Assembly (NCBI GenBank): GCA_947579605.1
Contig: OX388314.1
Span: forward strand, 11,157,982 to 11,221,981
Origin: Athripsodes cinereus
Taxonomy: Eukaryota; Arthropoda; Insecta; Trichoptera; Leptoceridae
Direction of reading: 5' to 3'
DNA length: 64,000 nt
The notes under the pieces were generated by a model. That model was not told where the DNA came from. It made no database searches and worked only from the letters and a program-made list of their open reading frames with translations. Numbering within the stretch: the stretch's first letter is position 1; every line of letters begins with the position of its first letter. Positions 48,568 through 61,476 of the stretch are shown here, piece after piece. The position numbers and the translations under genes are program-made.

Positions 48568-50281
48568 CTGCTTTGATGGATGAATTTGCACCATAAGTAG
48601 TAATTAAAATCAAAAGGACATTCGAATAACAATGCACAATAAATATTTGAATTTATAGGTACCTGCCTGCATATTATACGACCGTCCTTACATTCGTTGT
48701 TATGTAATGAAGATAGTATGGTTGTATACATAGGTAAAGAGTACACACACGCCATTTGTCGGTGTGTGTGTGTGATGATATTAATACGTACATATACATA
48801 TTATTAGTAGTGGTAGTAGACCACCGTGATGGTAGGTGTGGAACACGGAGATGGATCTGAGTAATAATGAATTTAACTGCCCATGGGTCGGGTGACTAAT
48901 TAGAACAGAATATTGGATATTGAAGCGAAAAGACTAAAGTAACCATTCTATTAGATTTCAGTTAGTCAGTAAATAATCGAGAGTAAACGGCAAATTTAAT
49001 GAATGTGATTTATATAAAGCGTGTTTGGCACTGAGGTGTTTGGCAATACTTTTTATTTTTTTAATTAATTAATGAAATGAATTTAGTTAACAACGTAACT
49101 ACTTGTGTCAGGTGTTGTATGGAGTTTGATCTTATACTACGGAATTATTGATTGCAGAACTTGAACGTGATGTAATCATATTAACTTTAAATAACAGCTA
49201 CTGTGATTTTGAATCATTATTGGTTTATGTAGCGATGCATGTTCGATAGTCTTGTAGTGTTGCCTACTAACATATCGACTCACAGTGGACAAATAATTAG
49301 ATACCCTCTACTCGCCCAACATATAATATGTATCGAGTGCCAATATATTATGTTACATGATTCTGAATGTTTTAATTTCAGAAACATTTCCACATTTGAC
49401 AGTTCCAATCTAACAACATGTAAACAAACTCTGGTCATCGTCTGTCAAATTGTTATTGTTGTTTTTTTTTATTTTTATTTAACATGTTAAGGCTCTGCCG
49501 TGTAAATATATAAATAAAAATAAACTGTTGCAACCTACTTTATACTTCTTTCATAGCTTTTCTGCTCGTTGACGATCAATTAATATCGCATACTATTCGA
49601 TATGCTATTTATTTATTTATTATGGTCAACGGAACACTACAGACAATACATATATGTTTAATACAATAATGCAATAATCAACAATAAGTATACAATGCAA
49701 TGTCCAGTTTATAAGTGTTCATATATTATTCTGTTAAATTAAATCAAGAAATATAAATAGAAAATAATCATTACCACTTGTATATTTATTTAAATTACAA
49801 TCATATGAAGCCACAACAAACATAATACTTCATTGTATATATTATAGTGAAAGTTTTTTTTAGTATAATATTAATAATAAAAATGAATATAATTTTTTGC
49901 CCATATTATTTCTATAAACAAAAAGCAGACTGAATAAATCCTACAATTATGTAATTACGAAAATGGAGATATTTAACATTTTTTACCTAGCTATTTAAAT
50001 ATATATAAAAAAAAAACGTTTGTAATGATAGCAAGGACTGAATAACGATTGAAGCAACAAGCATTCTTTTTATAAATAGCCCTCTTAATGCATAACATTA
50101 TATTTAATTGTTTAGTACAGACAACCCGTCAGTGATTTGCGAATCACGTTGGGTAGTATACAGAGCAACGAACGACTAATAAAATATTTATGTAGGTATG
50201 TTATCTTTGTATTTTTTCCTCTTCAGATTTTATACAGAAAAAGGAGGATAAAAGAAAATGAAAAAAAGGAATTTATTGGTC

Positions 50282-50422
50282 TATGGAAACAAACTGTTTT
50301 GAGTTTTACTGTGTTTATTAATAAAAGTAACCTGGTTTCGACTAACAAATTGACTAAAGTCGAAACCAGGTTACTTTTTTAATAAATACAGTAAAATTCA
50401 AAACAGTTTGTTAGTTTCCATA
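50282..50422. repeat. Long inverted repeat (62/65-bp arms, 14-nt loop)
   Basis: The left arm 50282-50343 (TATGGAAACAAACTG to GGTTTCGACT) pairs with 50358-50422. Differences are three substitutions and one 3-base insertion. The loop is AACAAATTGACTAA. The arms are slightly diverged, so it is older than the perfect hairpin at 40269-40437. An open frame on the plus strand crosses it but has no support. Confidence 0.85.
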
Positions 50423-52717
50423 AATTAATATGGAGTTTTATAAAATAAATGTCAACTCAAGCAATAAATACATTGATCGTTCTTTCTCTCTATTCTATAT
50501 TCTATATAAAAAAGCTGTAAGATATCTTTGTTAAATATTACTTTATTGATGCAAGTAATGAATCACTTTATTTGTAGATTGCCATAGGTACGTATCATTA
50601 TAAAATATGCACAAATAAAATATAGCTAATATATAATCGGTAAGACATGTTAACGGTAAAAAGTCTTGTTGTATTATTGATAGCACTTTTATTTTATTGA
50701 TTGCTGAGAGGCCAAACGAAACACATTATCATCATACTATTGGATTGCAGAAAACATGAATACATAACACCAAACAATAAAAACTTCTTAAAAGTATTTA
50801 AGCACCACTTCTAGTTCTTCTTTTTTCGCTATTTGACACATCTCTTAGGATACAGAGTTAGAAGAAGCCTTCTCCATTTAGAGAGATTCCCCACCAATTG
50901 AGTAACCTCTTCCCACGGCATATCTAACCAACCAATATCATTTCATAACAATGATGTATTATGAAAAAGAGTCGTCCAGGTCGTCAGAAGCCCTTTGGTT
51001 TAAAAAAGTGTTTTTTGACCCACTACCTTTGGGCATTCTCAAGATATGACTCTATCAGAATCGTTGCCTCTCCCGTATCACAGACACTATAGATCTTTTC
51101 AAAATGCATCAGAGTATCACCACTACAGAATAACAAGAAGTATTTTTGTTCAAAAAATAAAATTTATTATGGCAGTCCTTCTATAAGTCTGTTAATAGAA
51201 TGAAATTATTGATTGAATTGACGTTTACCTTGAAAAACTTCATGTTTAAATGTGGAAGAAAACACAATTGGTTTTAGTTTTACTTTATATTTGGTTAATA
51301 GAGCGACTACATTTCAACTTATAAAACTCTTTATTTAAGTATTACTAGTGTAAAGAGTTTCATAATTTCTTCCATATATAAAATAATAAAAGTTCCTGTT
51401 ACTTAAAGATAATGTATGTGTATATACAATAAATATATAAATACACATTCATGAACATGAAGAAGCGCGAAAGTGTACAATGTTATTAACACCTTCATTT
51501 CAACTGTAATAAAAATAAAATTATCCTCTGTATGTTAAAGGCTTCGGGGCAGGTGAATGCATATTATCACCACACCGTGTCTTTACTAGTAAATTACTTA
51601 TTTAAAACAACACCAAAACATAACATACCTACATACCAATAACAATTATCCTAAAATAAATAAATAAACGTGTGAATCTCAGCACATACCTACCTACGAT
51701 TATTACTGTTACAATATTTACTTACAGCAATTTGTTTTCTGTCTTAAATTTAAGGCGATGAAATCAAACGAAAGTTTTAAAAAGAAAGTTTAAATTTTTT
51801 ACATGCATACTTATTTTCCGTGTCAGGTATAAAATTCATCATTTCAATAAGCGACGACATATACCTATAGCCATGTCTTTTGCCAAAATTAGATTTTCAG
51901 GACAACTGCCTTCTTTCATATGTGTAATATTTGATAGATGATGGTTGATGTCTTCGATTTTGCCATAGTTATACTCTCCATGTAAGTATGCATAACTACA
52001 CATATCACTCTTTTCTCCCTGCTATTATCTAAATCATTACATAATCTCTTATGTGGGGTTGCCAGTGGATTCACTGCATGCAATGAACACAAAAATCGTC
52101 CAGAACAGCGATATTAACCATTAATCTCTCTATACAATAAATTAGCGAAAATATGTTTTGATCATTTTCTACTACAAAATAATATAATTTTTATAAACAT
52201 TGTAAAAATAATAAAATTTATGGATTCAACACTCGATCTGTCTATTATCGCGGTAATTAAACTGTAAAATAACAAAGAATTATCTAAGCAATAACGCCGT
52301 CAATATTATCGAAAATCAAAATCGTAAAAAATTAAATAATGAAAAACGATGATTCAATACGCTTGTAGAGCGAACAGTGCGCTTCATAAAACAACATGAC
52401 AGTTACAATTGCATACAAATTTGTATGGTAGTGTTTTGGTCGGCTAGAGGATTGCCTTATTTAATCACAATAAAGCTTAAAACTGTTTGTTTTTTGCATA
52501 AGTATAATCATAAATCAGTAGTAAGCATGACTGTATTTTAACATTCCCTAAAAACGATGTATTAAAGGAAAAATGGTTGAAATACGTATGATATGTGCTT
52601 GCGTATATTTGATAAATGCGCCATATTTGAGAGAACCATAGTTTTATCAAAGTTCTTATTTTCGGATATTGTAAATATATTATTTATCTTTTTGTTTAGA
52701 TCAAACATTTATAACAA
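50423..52717. other. Non-coding A+T-rich block
   Basis: No gene was found. Around 52045-52100 (CTTATGTGGGGTTGCCAG, then CACTGCATGCAATGAACAC) there is a reversed Repeat A remnant. Text near 50880-50930 (CCACCAATTGAGTAACCTC) looks repeat-derived. Confidence 0.5.
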
Positions 52718-52852
52718 AGAAGACCAGGCAGACCAGTGACCACCTGGATGTCCACAATTGCCAGGGACCTGAAGGAGGCAAAGTTGCGCTCGGAGGATGC
52801 AGAGGAGCGGCTAACTTGGAAGGTGAGGACTAGGAGAGCCGACCCCAAGTAA
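52718..52852 (+). pseudogene. Non-LTR retrotransposon ORF2 C-terminus (fragment)
   Basis: The open stretch reads RRPGRPVTTWMSTIARDLKE, then AKLRSEDAEERLTWKVRTRR and ADPK, then TAA. Gly-Arg-Pro followed by TTWxxxxxxDLKE and a basic end is the usual C-terminus of insect RTE-like or related reverse transcriptases. Nothing upstream remains in frame, so the copy is 5'-truncated. The following GGGATAAAGGCGAGGGCG would be its 3' untranslated end. Confidence 0.55.
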
Positions 52853-53175
52853 ACGGGATAAAGGCGAGGGCGAAGAAAAAGATGATTTATCTTTATATTT
52901 TATACCATCACCCCGCCGTCCACAAATGGGGGAGAGTGGGAGACAATGAATTAACAGCGAATAATGAACATATAAATCATCATCATAAAGCGATTCCTCA
53001 AATAACGTCTATTGTGAGCATTTTCACCTTTTTAATAATTTTTTTGTTCTCCTACAACAAAAGAAGTTGTAAAGTGAAAATTCAGAACATTTCACGGACC
53101 ATATTGATTTAAAACTGAATATAATGTAAGTTATTTTCACTAGTTGACTCTTCAAATTCCTGTCAAGAATACGGG

Positions 53176-53388
53176 TTAAAATGGGATTCCTTCAGTGGGA
53201 GCAGTTTTGCAACAACCTCTTTCCTTTCCCTTAACACAGTAGCTGTTCGTTTCCTCTCGTAAACTCAGAGGCAATTTGTTCCAACATCTGGAATTCGCAA
53301 CGCTAAATGCTCTGTCTTCACAGCTGATCCTACGAGATGGAAGGATTTTTAGGAATCTACTCGCATAATACATACTGCCAAAACACAT
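53176..53388 (-). pseudogene. Non-LTR retrotransposon (CR1/Jockey-like) C-terminal fragment
   Basis: The minus-strand frame holds RRISCEDRAFSVANSRCWNK and LPLSLREE. The pattern R-x-F-S-V-A-x-x-x-x-W-N-x-L-P-x-x-L-R is the conserved end of many LINE reverse transcriptases of the CR1/Jockey type. The flanking residues of the open frame are not family-like, and no RT core is present. It is a small decayed fragment. The clade assignment is tentative. Confidence 0.5.
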
Positions 53389-54519
53389 TAAAACAATAAT
53401 TTAAGAACATTTCGTACAACTAGTCTATTGTGAAAAAAGGTCAGAATTATGTTGACTGCAAAACAGTGGTCTATAAATGTAAATATCAATTGGATATGTG
53501 TTATGTGTGATGTTATGTGATATGTGAAAATATCAATCAATAAATGTTACAAAAATTAGAAGAAGAATGAATGATTTGTTTTCAAAATAAGAAATTCGAG
53601 TAATCTATAATTGATCTGATGGAAAAATAATAAAAATGCATTTCAATATGTTGATGATGGTTGATAAAACAATTTCAAACTTTTCATATCGTTAGATAAA
53701 GATTACATGGAGTAGTTTTATATTGGTGCAATTATAAGTTATACAACACAGACCATTGATAATGTATTTTTGACATTTGTGAATTATGGCCATAGAGAAA
53801 TAATGATCATAAATTTTAATGAACACAGAAAATCTATCTATTGTTTATGAACAAATAATATTAATAGTAATAATTTATTACAGAACGTTTAACATACAAA
53901 ATGTAGGGTAAACGAATGAAGAAGGTATATGTTAAATTTTAATATATAATAATACAGATTGTCCTAAAATGTATTATAGTTATTAAGCTTTTAATTCACA
54001 TGTCTAGTTTTACTGAAAATCATTTGATTTTTTTATTTTATTTATTGAAATATACCACTGCCAGCTTAGTAATTGGTGGAGAGAGGACAAAATACAGTGT
54101 TTAACCGAGTGGGTTACATTACTAAGAATTAACTTATTATTATCTATTATTACAACATCATTCATATTAGGTACTAAATTATTCAAAATGATATTTATTT
54201 ATGTGTTATGTGGTCAATTAGTAAATAGGATTATGATTATTGGAATGTTGTTCAAAATAATATAAAATATCTACCACTAATGAAAATTACAGGTGTATAA
54301 TCTTTCCTGAAACGAATAAAGTATAAATATTTCATAAAACGAAAAGTTCAAAATACACAGTTAATCCAGCACCACATTTCAAAGGTATTTATCTTCTGCC
54401 TTCCTTCCGTACTTAATGTCCAAGATTTGACAACTTAAAAAACAAATAGTGTATACCCCAATACAAGTATGTAGGTATCATATTTGCATCCATGTAAAAA
54501 AATCAATTTAAAATATTTA

Positions 54520-54630
54520 CAAAAAGATATATCTGAGTTTTGTTATAAACCCAAATACAACCTTATACACCTTCCACAGAAAGCTTGAGTCATGAAAAGG
54601 AAGTTTGCTGACACCTGAGATCGAGCCACC
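54520..54630 (-). mobile_element. SINE-1 copy, diverged and 5'-truncated
   Basis: The forward text AAAAAGATATATCTGAGTTT, ATAAACCCAAATACAACC and CACCTTCCACAGAAAGCTTG, then GCTGACACCTGAGATCGAGCC, matches SINE-1 reversed. The B box is degraded (GGCTCGATCTC), and the sequence leaves the family before the A box. It is older than the other copies. Confidence 0.7.
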
Positions 54631-55003
54631 ATTGCAATATTATTAGAATTAGAATCTTAAATTGACCAATGAGGGGCACGAATGTATGATCGTTCGTACT
54701 CATGTGGTACTGTTATATTAGTGTGCAAGGAGATAAAGCTTCACTACAAGCTTATTAGACAGACAAATAATTATAATACAAGATAAACATACATATACTA
54801 CACTATTGTACCTATAATAATCATTGCAGGTATAGGTGAACATTATTTTAAATGTAACAGGTTCCCATGGATGTTATGTAGGTACTTTTATAGGTACTTT
54901 TTCCGTTTATTCTTGTGGCATAAATAATAATCACAATATATCCACAACAATCCAAAACAATCAAGACATAATACAGCAGGCTTGTTTGTTCATTTATAAT
55001 ACA

Positions 55004-55083
55004 AGGGAGATGCGCCCTTGAGGTGGATCTGTCCACAAAACGGCGCTATAAAAATCATCCGATTATTATTATTATTATTATAA
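55004..55083 (+). repeat. Short interspersed repeat with (ATT)n tail
   Basis: GCGCCCTTGAGGTGG, CTGTCCACAAAACGGCGC and ATTATTATTATTATTATT, homologous to 19205-19265. It ends directly at the MITE-like element that starts near 55090. Confidence 0.5.
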
Positions 55084-55089
55084 ACAAAC

Positions 55090-55215
55090 AGCTACGTCGC
55101 CGGCTACGTAGCCAAACAATCCACATCGCAATGTATTGGGACTAGCTTTCGTGGCTACCGATTGACCACGTCGCCAGTCGTAGAATTATTTGGCTACGTA
55201 GCCGGCGCCGTCACC
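55090..55215. mobile_element. MITE-like G+C-rich element with 23-bp inverted repeats
   Basis: The arms 55098-55120 and 55185-55207 (CGCCGGCTACGTAGCC plus AAAyAAT) are reverse complements with one mismatch. Each includes the self-complementary word GGCTACGTAGCC. The interior has a related GTGGCTACCGATTGACCACG. The G+C content stands out strongly from the flanks. No coding frame is present. The exact termini and target duplication are unclear, so the superfamily is unknown. Confidence 0.6.
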
Positions 55216-58200
55216 GTGGCGTCCCGGAGAGGATTGGCACTAACGTCTTGAACTAGTGGAGTAATTGATAAAAAATGTAGCACACAATTCATTATAATAC
55301 TATGATGATTAACTTAATATGTAAAAAAATATTATAGAATCATTAGGTAGTGATCTAAAAACATGACATATTTTTTGTAAGAATCACCTTACTAAGTAGG
55401 TATCGAAAATTGAATTTAAACTGTAAATCAATAATTATAAATTATCTTTCTATATAATCCGAGCATTTCTTATAAAAGTGGCAGCTAGTGAAAGACCTTA
55501 AGTTTGCTCGTGCGCTTAAGCTCATCCCCCGTTGTATTTTTCTTATTTTTTAAAGGAAAATATTATATACAATGTGACAAGCATTCTAAATAAAATATAC
55601 AATTTTTTTTTTGAACTCTGGGTAACGCCAGGTATTTCAGTGTTGCTTGATATAAAGTGAAATTACAGGCACTCTGTGCAAACAACTGACACTGAGGAGG
55701 ACTATCATCTATCCAATGAACAACAGGACTGAACTGAGAACTGAGCCATACAATGCGATGACAGCTGATAATATAAGAGAAAATACATAAGTACCTACCT
55801 AAGCATACCTAGTACACAAAAAACTACATACACATCATATAGTACGACATGGGTAAACCAAATTAATTATAAATCTATATTATGTACCAACAAAAGCTAT
55901 CAAGGTACATACTCAACAGTTTTAGCTCTAAATAAAGAGATATTGATAAAATAATTCCCAATATTTCTTACAACGATAAATAGATTGGTTTATTTCTTAA
56001 AACAAACAATATTAATATGGTCCTTGAATTACTTCTTATAATAAAAAATAAACGGAATTGAATAACATAGTATGCAGCAAATTGAATATTTGTGATTGTA
56101 TCTGTCTATCCCGCAAAGGAAGCATCGCGGTGGTGCTTAAAAATTTGTGTTCTTAAATAAATTATACAATAAAAACTAGAGTGACATATACGTATATAAC
56201 TTTCAATACCCGTAGTAAACAAAATTAACAATGTAAGTTACTGATGTCTAATTAAACACTGGAATAATAATAATAATATTCTCATTACTTTAGTAAATAT
56301 ACTATTCTATGATTCTCATTGAGCGAGTAACGTGACAGTTCTTATAGCTAGCCAAGTAGATATACATACATTTTAAGTCATATAGATTCACTTACCTTGG
56401 CGCTGTCCAATGAGAAATAGTACGATATAATAATAAGGCATAAATAGGTATAAGTCGGGACATGAGAATTCATTGTGGCAGCACCCACGCGCAATGAGGC
56501 CATACAGAGGAATAGTACTAACAATAACAATATGTGGTGCATACAATACAATACAATATGGAATTCTAGGACGTCAAACATGCTGGAACTCTGAGGACCC
56601 GTGAAATTCAATAAGTGTCTTATATTATGATTCACACAATCAACTGTGTGTAAAATTGGTTAGTTAATAAGTGTAGGTACATAATTTAGCTACGGAAATG
56701 ATAAATACATTAAATCGCACACTTCTCTTCACACATATTTTGTGCCTCAAACATTTTTTTACAGAGTACTACGTAGTTAAAATATAATATATAGAAAACT
56801 GATTATCAAGAAATATGCTAAGATGATTCATTATAATTTGATGAATAGAATCTCACGCCTTTTATTTTATGTCGAATTGTAAAAAAAAAATATGCCATCT
56901 TATATACCTACATCAACCGTTATTATAGTCGCTATTTTTTGCAACTGAACAAAAATAACGAAGGGATTAATGACATTAAAATTATCCATCTATCATCACC
57001 TATCCTCCTGAATAACAGTGATGATAAATAAAATTTGTAGCGTTATTCGTTCCTGTAAATTGTACAAGATTACACCGCATTTGACTATTGTAAAAGTACT
57101 AGGCTAAATAGAATCTATGTAGGTATTGGTACAATTATAGCCGTGCTTTATAAGGTGTGCATTTTGGATCATCTTTGCATAAACGGATATCGGACATTGC
57201 GTTTAGAATACTAAAATATATCGAAGTATAGATACTAAATTATATATGATTGTAATTTAACTTTTTTCAGGAATAAATAGGTATATCAAGCACTCAAGCG
57301 ATTAGGAAATCCATTAATTTATTCAAAGCAATGAAATACGATTTGTAAAGAAATATAGTTACCTTTTAACATGAATTTCCAATCACCGAGGTACCGAACA
57401 CAGCCTGAAACAAGAAAATGAATATAATATTAAATGAGAACGACTGCAGAGGAAATAAAATAATATAATTATGAGGTAAATCTTATGAAGTTTTGACGTC
57501 GGCGTGGATGCCTGTCTACTAATAATCGGTCATCATATAGCTAGAAGTTTATCGATCGCCCAGCATTAAATTAACAATCTGTCTCTTGCTGGCTGCTCTT
57601 AGATGTTAATCCTCAATAATATTATTACTATTATGATGGCTTGATGTTTATTATCACGATAATAACATCACTAAAGTAGAATGGAATGAAAGTCTCGCAA
57701 AAACAAAAGAATCACATTAAAAACATATGAATAGGTATATACTATACAAAGTCATTACGCTACCTACCCTACTTAAGAGATATGCCGTGATGGGTTTTAA
57801 AGAACATACGATACAATACAAAATCAAGTAGTGTTTTGCAAATAAAATATTATTTTGTAAAAAAAGTAAATAATTTATTGAAGTTAAATACAGATAGGTA
57901 GGTATAATAATATAAAAATGACAAAAAACAGAAACCTCATTGTCCTCAACAGAATCATTCAGCGATAAGATGAACTTAATTTTATTCAACAAACAAAAAG
58001 TAAAATAAGTTTATAATAATTAGGTATAACAACTAATCCACTATAGCGTTGAATCTGTCAAACACGATCGTCCATCCATATTTCTCTATTCTCGCGTGTC
58101 TGACGGTCCATAGTCTGTAGCAAGTTTGTGAATAATAAGAGAAATAATGTGATGGACGTGAAAATTACCCGACCACTACTACTTCTGATGCCTGATGCCT

Positions 58201-59747
58201 GACACCCATCAAGGAAGTGGATCCAGTGAACCAACATCGGCTGGTGTAGTAATCATTATCTCTCATTGTATTTGAACCAAGTCTTGCTCATTATTTGTCT
58301 TCTCAATACGTTGCTTAAACTTTAAACTTCTTCCGTCCATCTCAAACTTCGTTTAGTATGGGTACAACAATCGGTAACCATTCCCATTTTCTTCTCTGAC
58401 ATATAAAGCATCGCAATGAAAGTCAAATAAAAATACCGATTTCGTTATGTGTATTCTACCGGATACAATGAAAAATGTCCGAAAGTTTTAAATTATAAAC
58501 CAATACACCGAAAAAAATGAAATTTATTAAAACATTGAAACAAAATCAAATTTATTTTCGCGATGTCGTTGAAAAATTAGGTACATAATTTATAAGGTTG
58601 TTGGAAGTGTTGTCAAGTAAATATAAATAAATAGATAAACAATTTTTGATGAATTTTATTCTCTAGGTAAGCATCTTCTAGAGTGCTTCATGCCCAATCA
58701 GTAACCACTAACATCTGTATATTATGCCGCATGATTCAATTACATTAGTATTAATCACTATAGCCTGACAGCTGCAAACGTGATTAGTGCATTTACAATA
58801 TGCATTGAATTGATAAGTAAAATGTAAGAACACTTTTCACCACCTTTAGTATGTATAGCAAACAAATGTACTAGTAATACATATGTGAACAAGATGTTAT
58901 TCCATTAGTCTACATGAATGATAACTAATCGTCCGCTTATGACGTGATGTATTTACAGGAAAACTATGAAATATTAACATAATGGGTGCGAGTGAAGTGG
59001 GAGGAATGCAAAGCTGAAGAACTGTGGAAAGTCGAATATGAGTAAAGGAAGACATAACAAATATTATAACAATATCCGTAATAGTGGCGCATTGTATTGG
59101 TAAACAATAATAATATTCTGAGAGTGTGTGTCTGAGAGTGTATTCGTATACTACAGATATACACGGTGTTGACCATTTCCACGTACAATAATATATTCAT
59201 CTTTACCAACTAATGGACTCACAAATTGACGATGATTAAGCATTCATTACTCGGTTTATGTGAGACTTCCCATAAATCAAACTCCGTATTTATGACGATT
59301 ATTTAAAAAGCAGTTTGATATATTACTCTGGGCATATTGAATCGATTATAAATAAATGAAAATCACGATGATTTTTTTAAAAATAAATTACAATAAATAT
59401 AAATTGAATACTCTCTTTCCACTGAGATATGTTTCCATTCTCTCTATTATACCCCCTGTTACTTATTTTATGTTTTACGGTACATACGGTACAACGAGAT
59501 ATTATAAATTTAAATTCTACGTACAACAGGAGGGTTTATAGCTGCATTACCAGATATTGTCAGTAAAAATATATAGGTACCTATTATAATATCAGTACGC
59601 ATGATCCAAATTTCTCTCTCAAATTTCTTTTTAGGATACTTTAGGAGCATCTAGAATTTATTTTTTTTAACCAAAACTAGCACGAAGATTTGATTTTATT
59701 AAAATATTATGTATCCCACAGTACGAAAAAGTTAGTATTTTTTTTTT
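55216..59747. other. Non-coding A+T-rich block
   Basis: There is no gene. A Repeat A 3' end remnant lies at 57765-57798 (plus strand, AGAGATATGCCGTGATGGG). An imperfect palindrome occurs at about 57643-57670 (TTATTATCACGATAATAA). The text around 58170-58250 is more complex (GATGCCTGATGCCTGACACC) but has no open frame. Confidence 0.5.
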
Positions 59748-59930
59748 TGGAAAAGATATATCTGGGTTTTTGTTATAAACCCAAATACAACCTTATACAC
59801 CTTTCACAGTAGGCTACTAAAAGCTTGTGTCGTGAAAGGGGAGTTTGCCGGCACCTGGTATCGAACCACGGACCCCATGTTCACGAGGCCGAGACTCTAC
59901 CTCCAGGCTACCGACGAACTAAATGCCTAA
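59748..59930 (-). mobile_element. tRNA-derived SINE, full length (SINE-1)
   Basis: Minus strand: AGTTCGTCGGTAGCCTGGAG at the start, then CTCGGCCTCGTGAAC, the B box GGTTCGATACC, and the body through GGGTTTATAACAAAAACCC to an A-rich tail (59748-59757 on the plus strand). It is nearly identical to 21566-21742 apart from a few substitutions (GGACCCCATG for GGGCCCCTTG). All four SINE-1 copies in the window point the same way. Confidence 0.85.
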
Positions 59931-60568
59931 GTCATAAAAACAAGCATATAAAAGAAGAGGAGCCAATAAGATGTATTGGATGTATATGAATTACAATAAT
60001 AGTGTTATGACAAAGCCATAAAGCATTAAGTGATATGGAATGGTATGGTATGATGTAGTGCAGTATCATAGAAGACAGTATCACGACAACTTGTTGACTG
60101 TGGGAATGCAGATTGCATCACAGATAAAGTAACAGCTGATAGGACAGATAACAGATCATTTCATATTATAGCCGACAATTTGATTTTCAGTTTGAGAATC
60201 GACACAGATATTACTGGCCATTTTGTGGCGTAGATCGAAAGAAGCAGATGTCATATAAACCAGTTATTTCTTATAAAAATACAGAAATACAACAGTTAAT
60301 ACCTAAATAAAATATTCACTATTTTATGAATCTTGGTGTAAGGATTATAATAATAATAAAAATCTTTATTGCACAAAAATAATAAACAAAGAGAAAATAA
60401 AAAATTTAAACTAGACAATTAAATATTGTGCAATGAGCGAGTTTTGATAAAAATTTAAGGATTGATTAAACTAATAAACTATACCAAATGTTTATCGTTA
60501 AACTTGCTAAATCTCTATCTTCTCACGGCGTATATTAACGATAAATTGAATTAATTACCTATAATGAG
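59931..60568. other. Non-coding DNA between SINE and LINE remnant
   Basis: This is A+T-rich sequence with a likely retroelement 3' end on the minus strand at about 60340-60375 (TAATAATAATAAAAATCTTT, then ATTGCACAAAAA). Otherwise I see nothing. Confidence 0.45.
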
Positions 60569-61018
60569 TTACAATCCATTGGATTGGTCTGCAACGACTT
60601 TGGACTTTCTTCTCCATTCCTCCCTATTCTGAGCCAGTCTCTTCAACTCCATGTATGAGCCACAGGTCATGTCCCTCTTTAGTTGGTCCATATAGGCGTC
60701 TCTCGGTCGGCCTCTGCCATTTGTGCCTTCGGTCCTACCCTCTGCGATTGCGATTATCAGTCCTGGGTGCCTGATGTTGTGGTCAATCTAGTTAGCTCGT
60801 TGTTGGCAGATTCTTTTGAGGAGTTGCCTTTTTTCGCCAACCCTGGTTAACACTTCTTCGTTTTCGACGTGTTCCGACCAATGAATCTTCAGCATGCGTC
60901 TATAGCACCACATTTCAAATGCCGCTAACCGTCCGCTTTCATTCTTGCTGATGGTCCACGTCTCGCACCCATATAGCAAAATGCTCCACATAAAGGCTTT
61001 AGTGAGATTCTTCCTCAC
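60569..61018 (-). pseudogene. RTE-like reverse transcriptase C-terminus (one nonsense codon)
   Basis: Minus strand from 61018: AFMWSILLYGCETWTISKNE, then AFEMWCYRRMLKIHWSEH and NEEVLTRVGEKRQLL. This is the conserved region after the RT domain in RTE/BovB-type and related non-LTR retrotransposons. After CQQRAN an in-frame TAG (60785-60787) interrupts. The same frame goes on IDHNIRHPGLIIAIAEGRTE, GTNGRGRPRDAYMDQLKRD and the final REEWRRKSKVVADQSNGL to TAA. Only the last 150 codons survive, so the copy is 5'-truncated and dead. A related 3' piece lies at 63359-63451. Confidence 0.8.
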
Positions 61019-61183
61019 GCTTAAATCAATAAATAACCTAATTAAATTAAAATCAGAAAAGTTTCAATGTTTACAATTTCCCATGAAATTTATTCTGAAA
61101 TTTAATTTGAAGTTAACATTTGAATTGATTCTCCTGACATTGTTACTTTTTCCTATAAACCCTAAATTGCACATTATTATCCA

Positions 61184-61476
61184 CTAGACAAAATGTATTG
61201 ATAGATTACACGCATTAACTTCTATTCGATTTAAACCTGATATAATAATCACGTCTTCCCCGCCCATGGTAAGTTGGCAAAAGAGATGATACCGCACTAA
61301 CAAACTGTTGGGAACACAACAATGAATCACCAATCTAACACCATAACAGGTACCTAAATAAGAACCATCAGAAACGTAATAATTTTGTATGATGAAAACG
61401 GTGTTAGAACTGTTAGAAGCAAAGATATTCAATTGAAAACCTACTAAAAAACAAAACTTTATCCAATCCGGCATGT
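61184..61476. other. Unassigned DNA beside the LINE remnant
   Basis: A 96-codon minus-strand frame occupies this span. It is hydrophobic and lacks a recognisable domain. I regard it as chance or as part of an unidentified repeat. Confidence 0.4.

Larger units (their letters stand above)
44599..50281. other. Non-coding A+T-rich block
   Basis: No gene was recognised. The block includes exon candidates at 45280-45328 and 48465-48567, a GT microsatellite (48761-48774), and a TATTTATTTATTT run (49608-49622) that may be another retroelement tail. The rest shows no feature I can support. Confidence 0.5.

Noticed and set aside
50137..50382. 81-codon frame with a good acceptor (TTTTTTCCTCTTCAG)
   Set aside because: Most of the frame after the acceptor runs into the inverted repeat at 50282-50422, and no donor or family similarity supports an exon.
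61184..61474. 96-codon minus-strand frame beside the RTE remnant
   Set aside because: It is not homologous to the RTE C-terminus and has no known domain. It was left unassigned.
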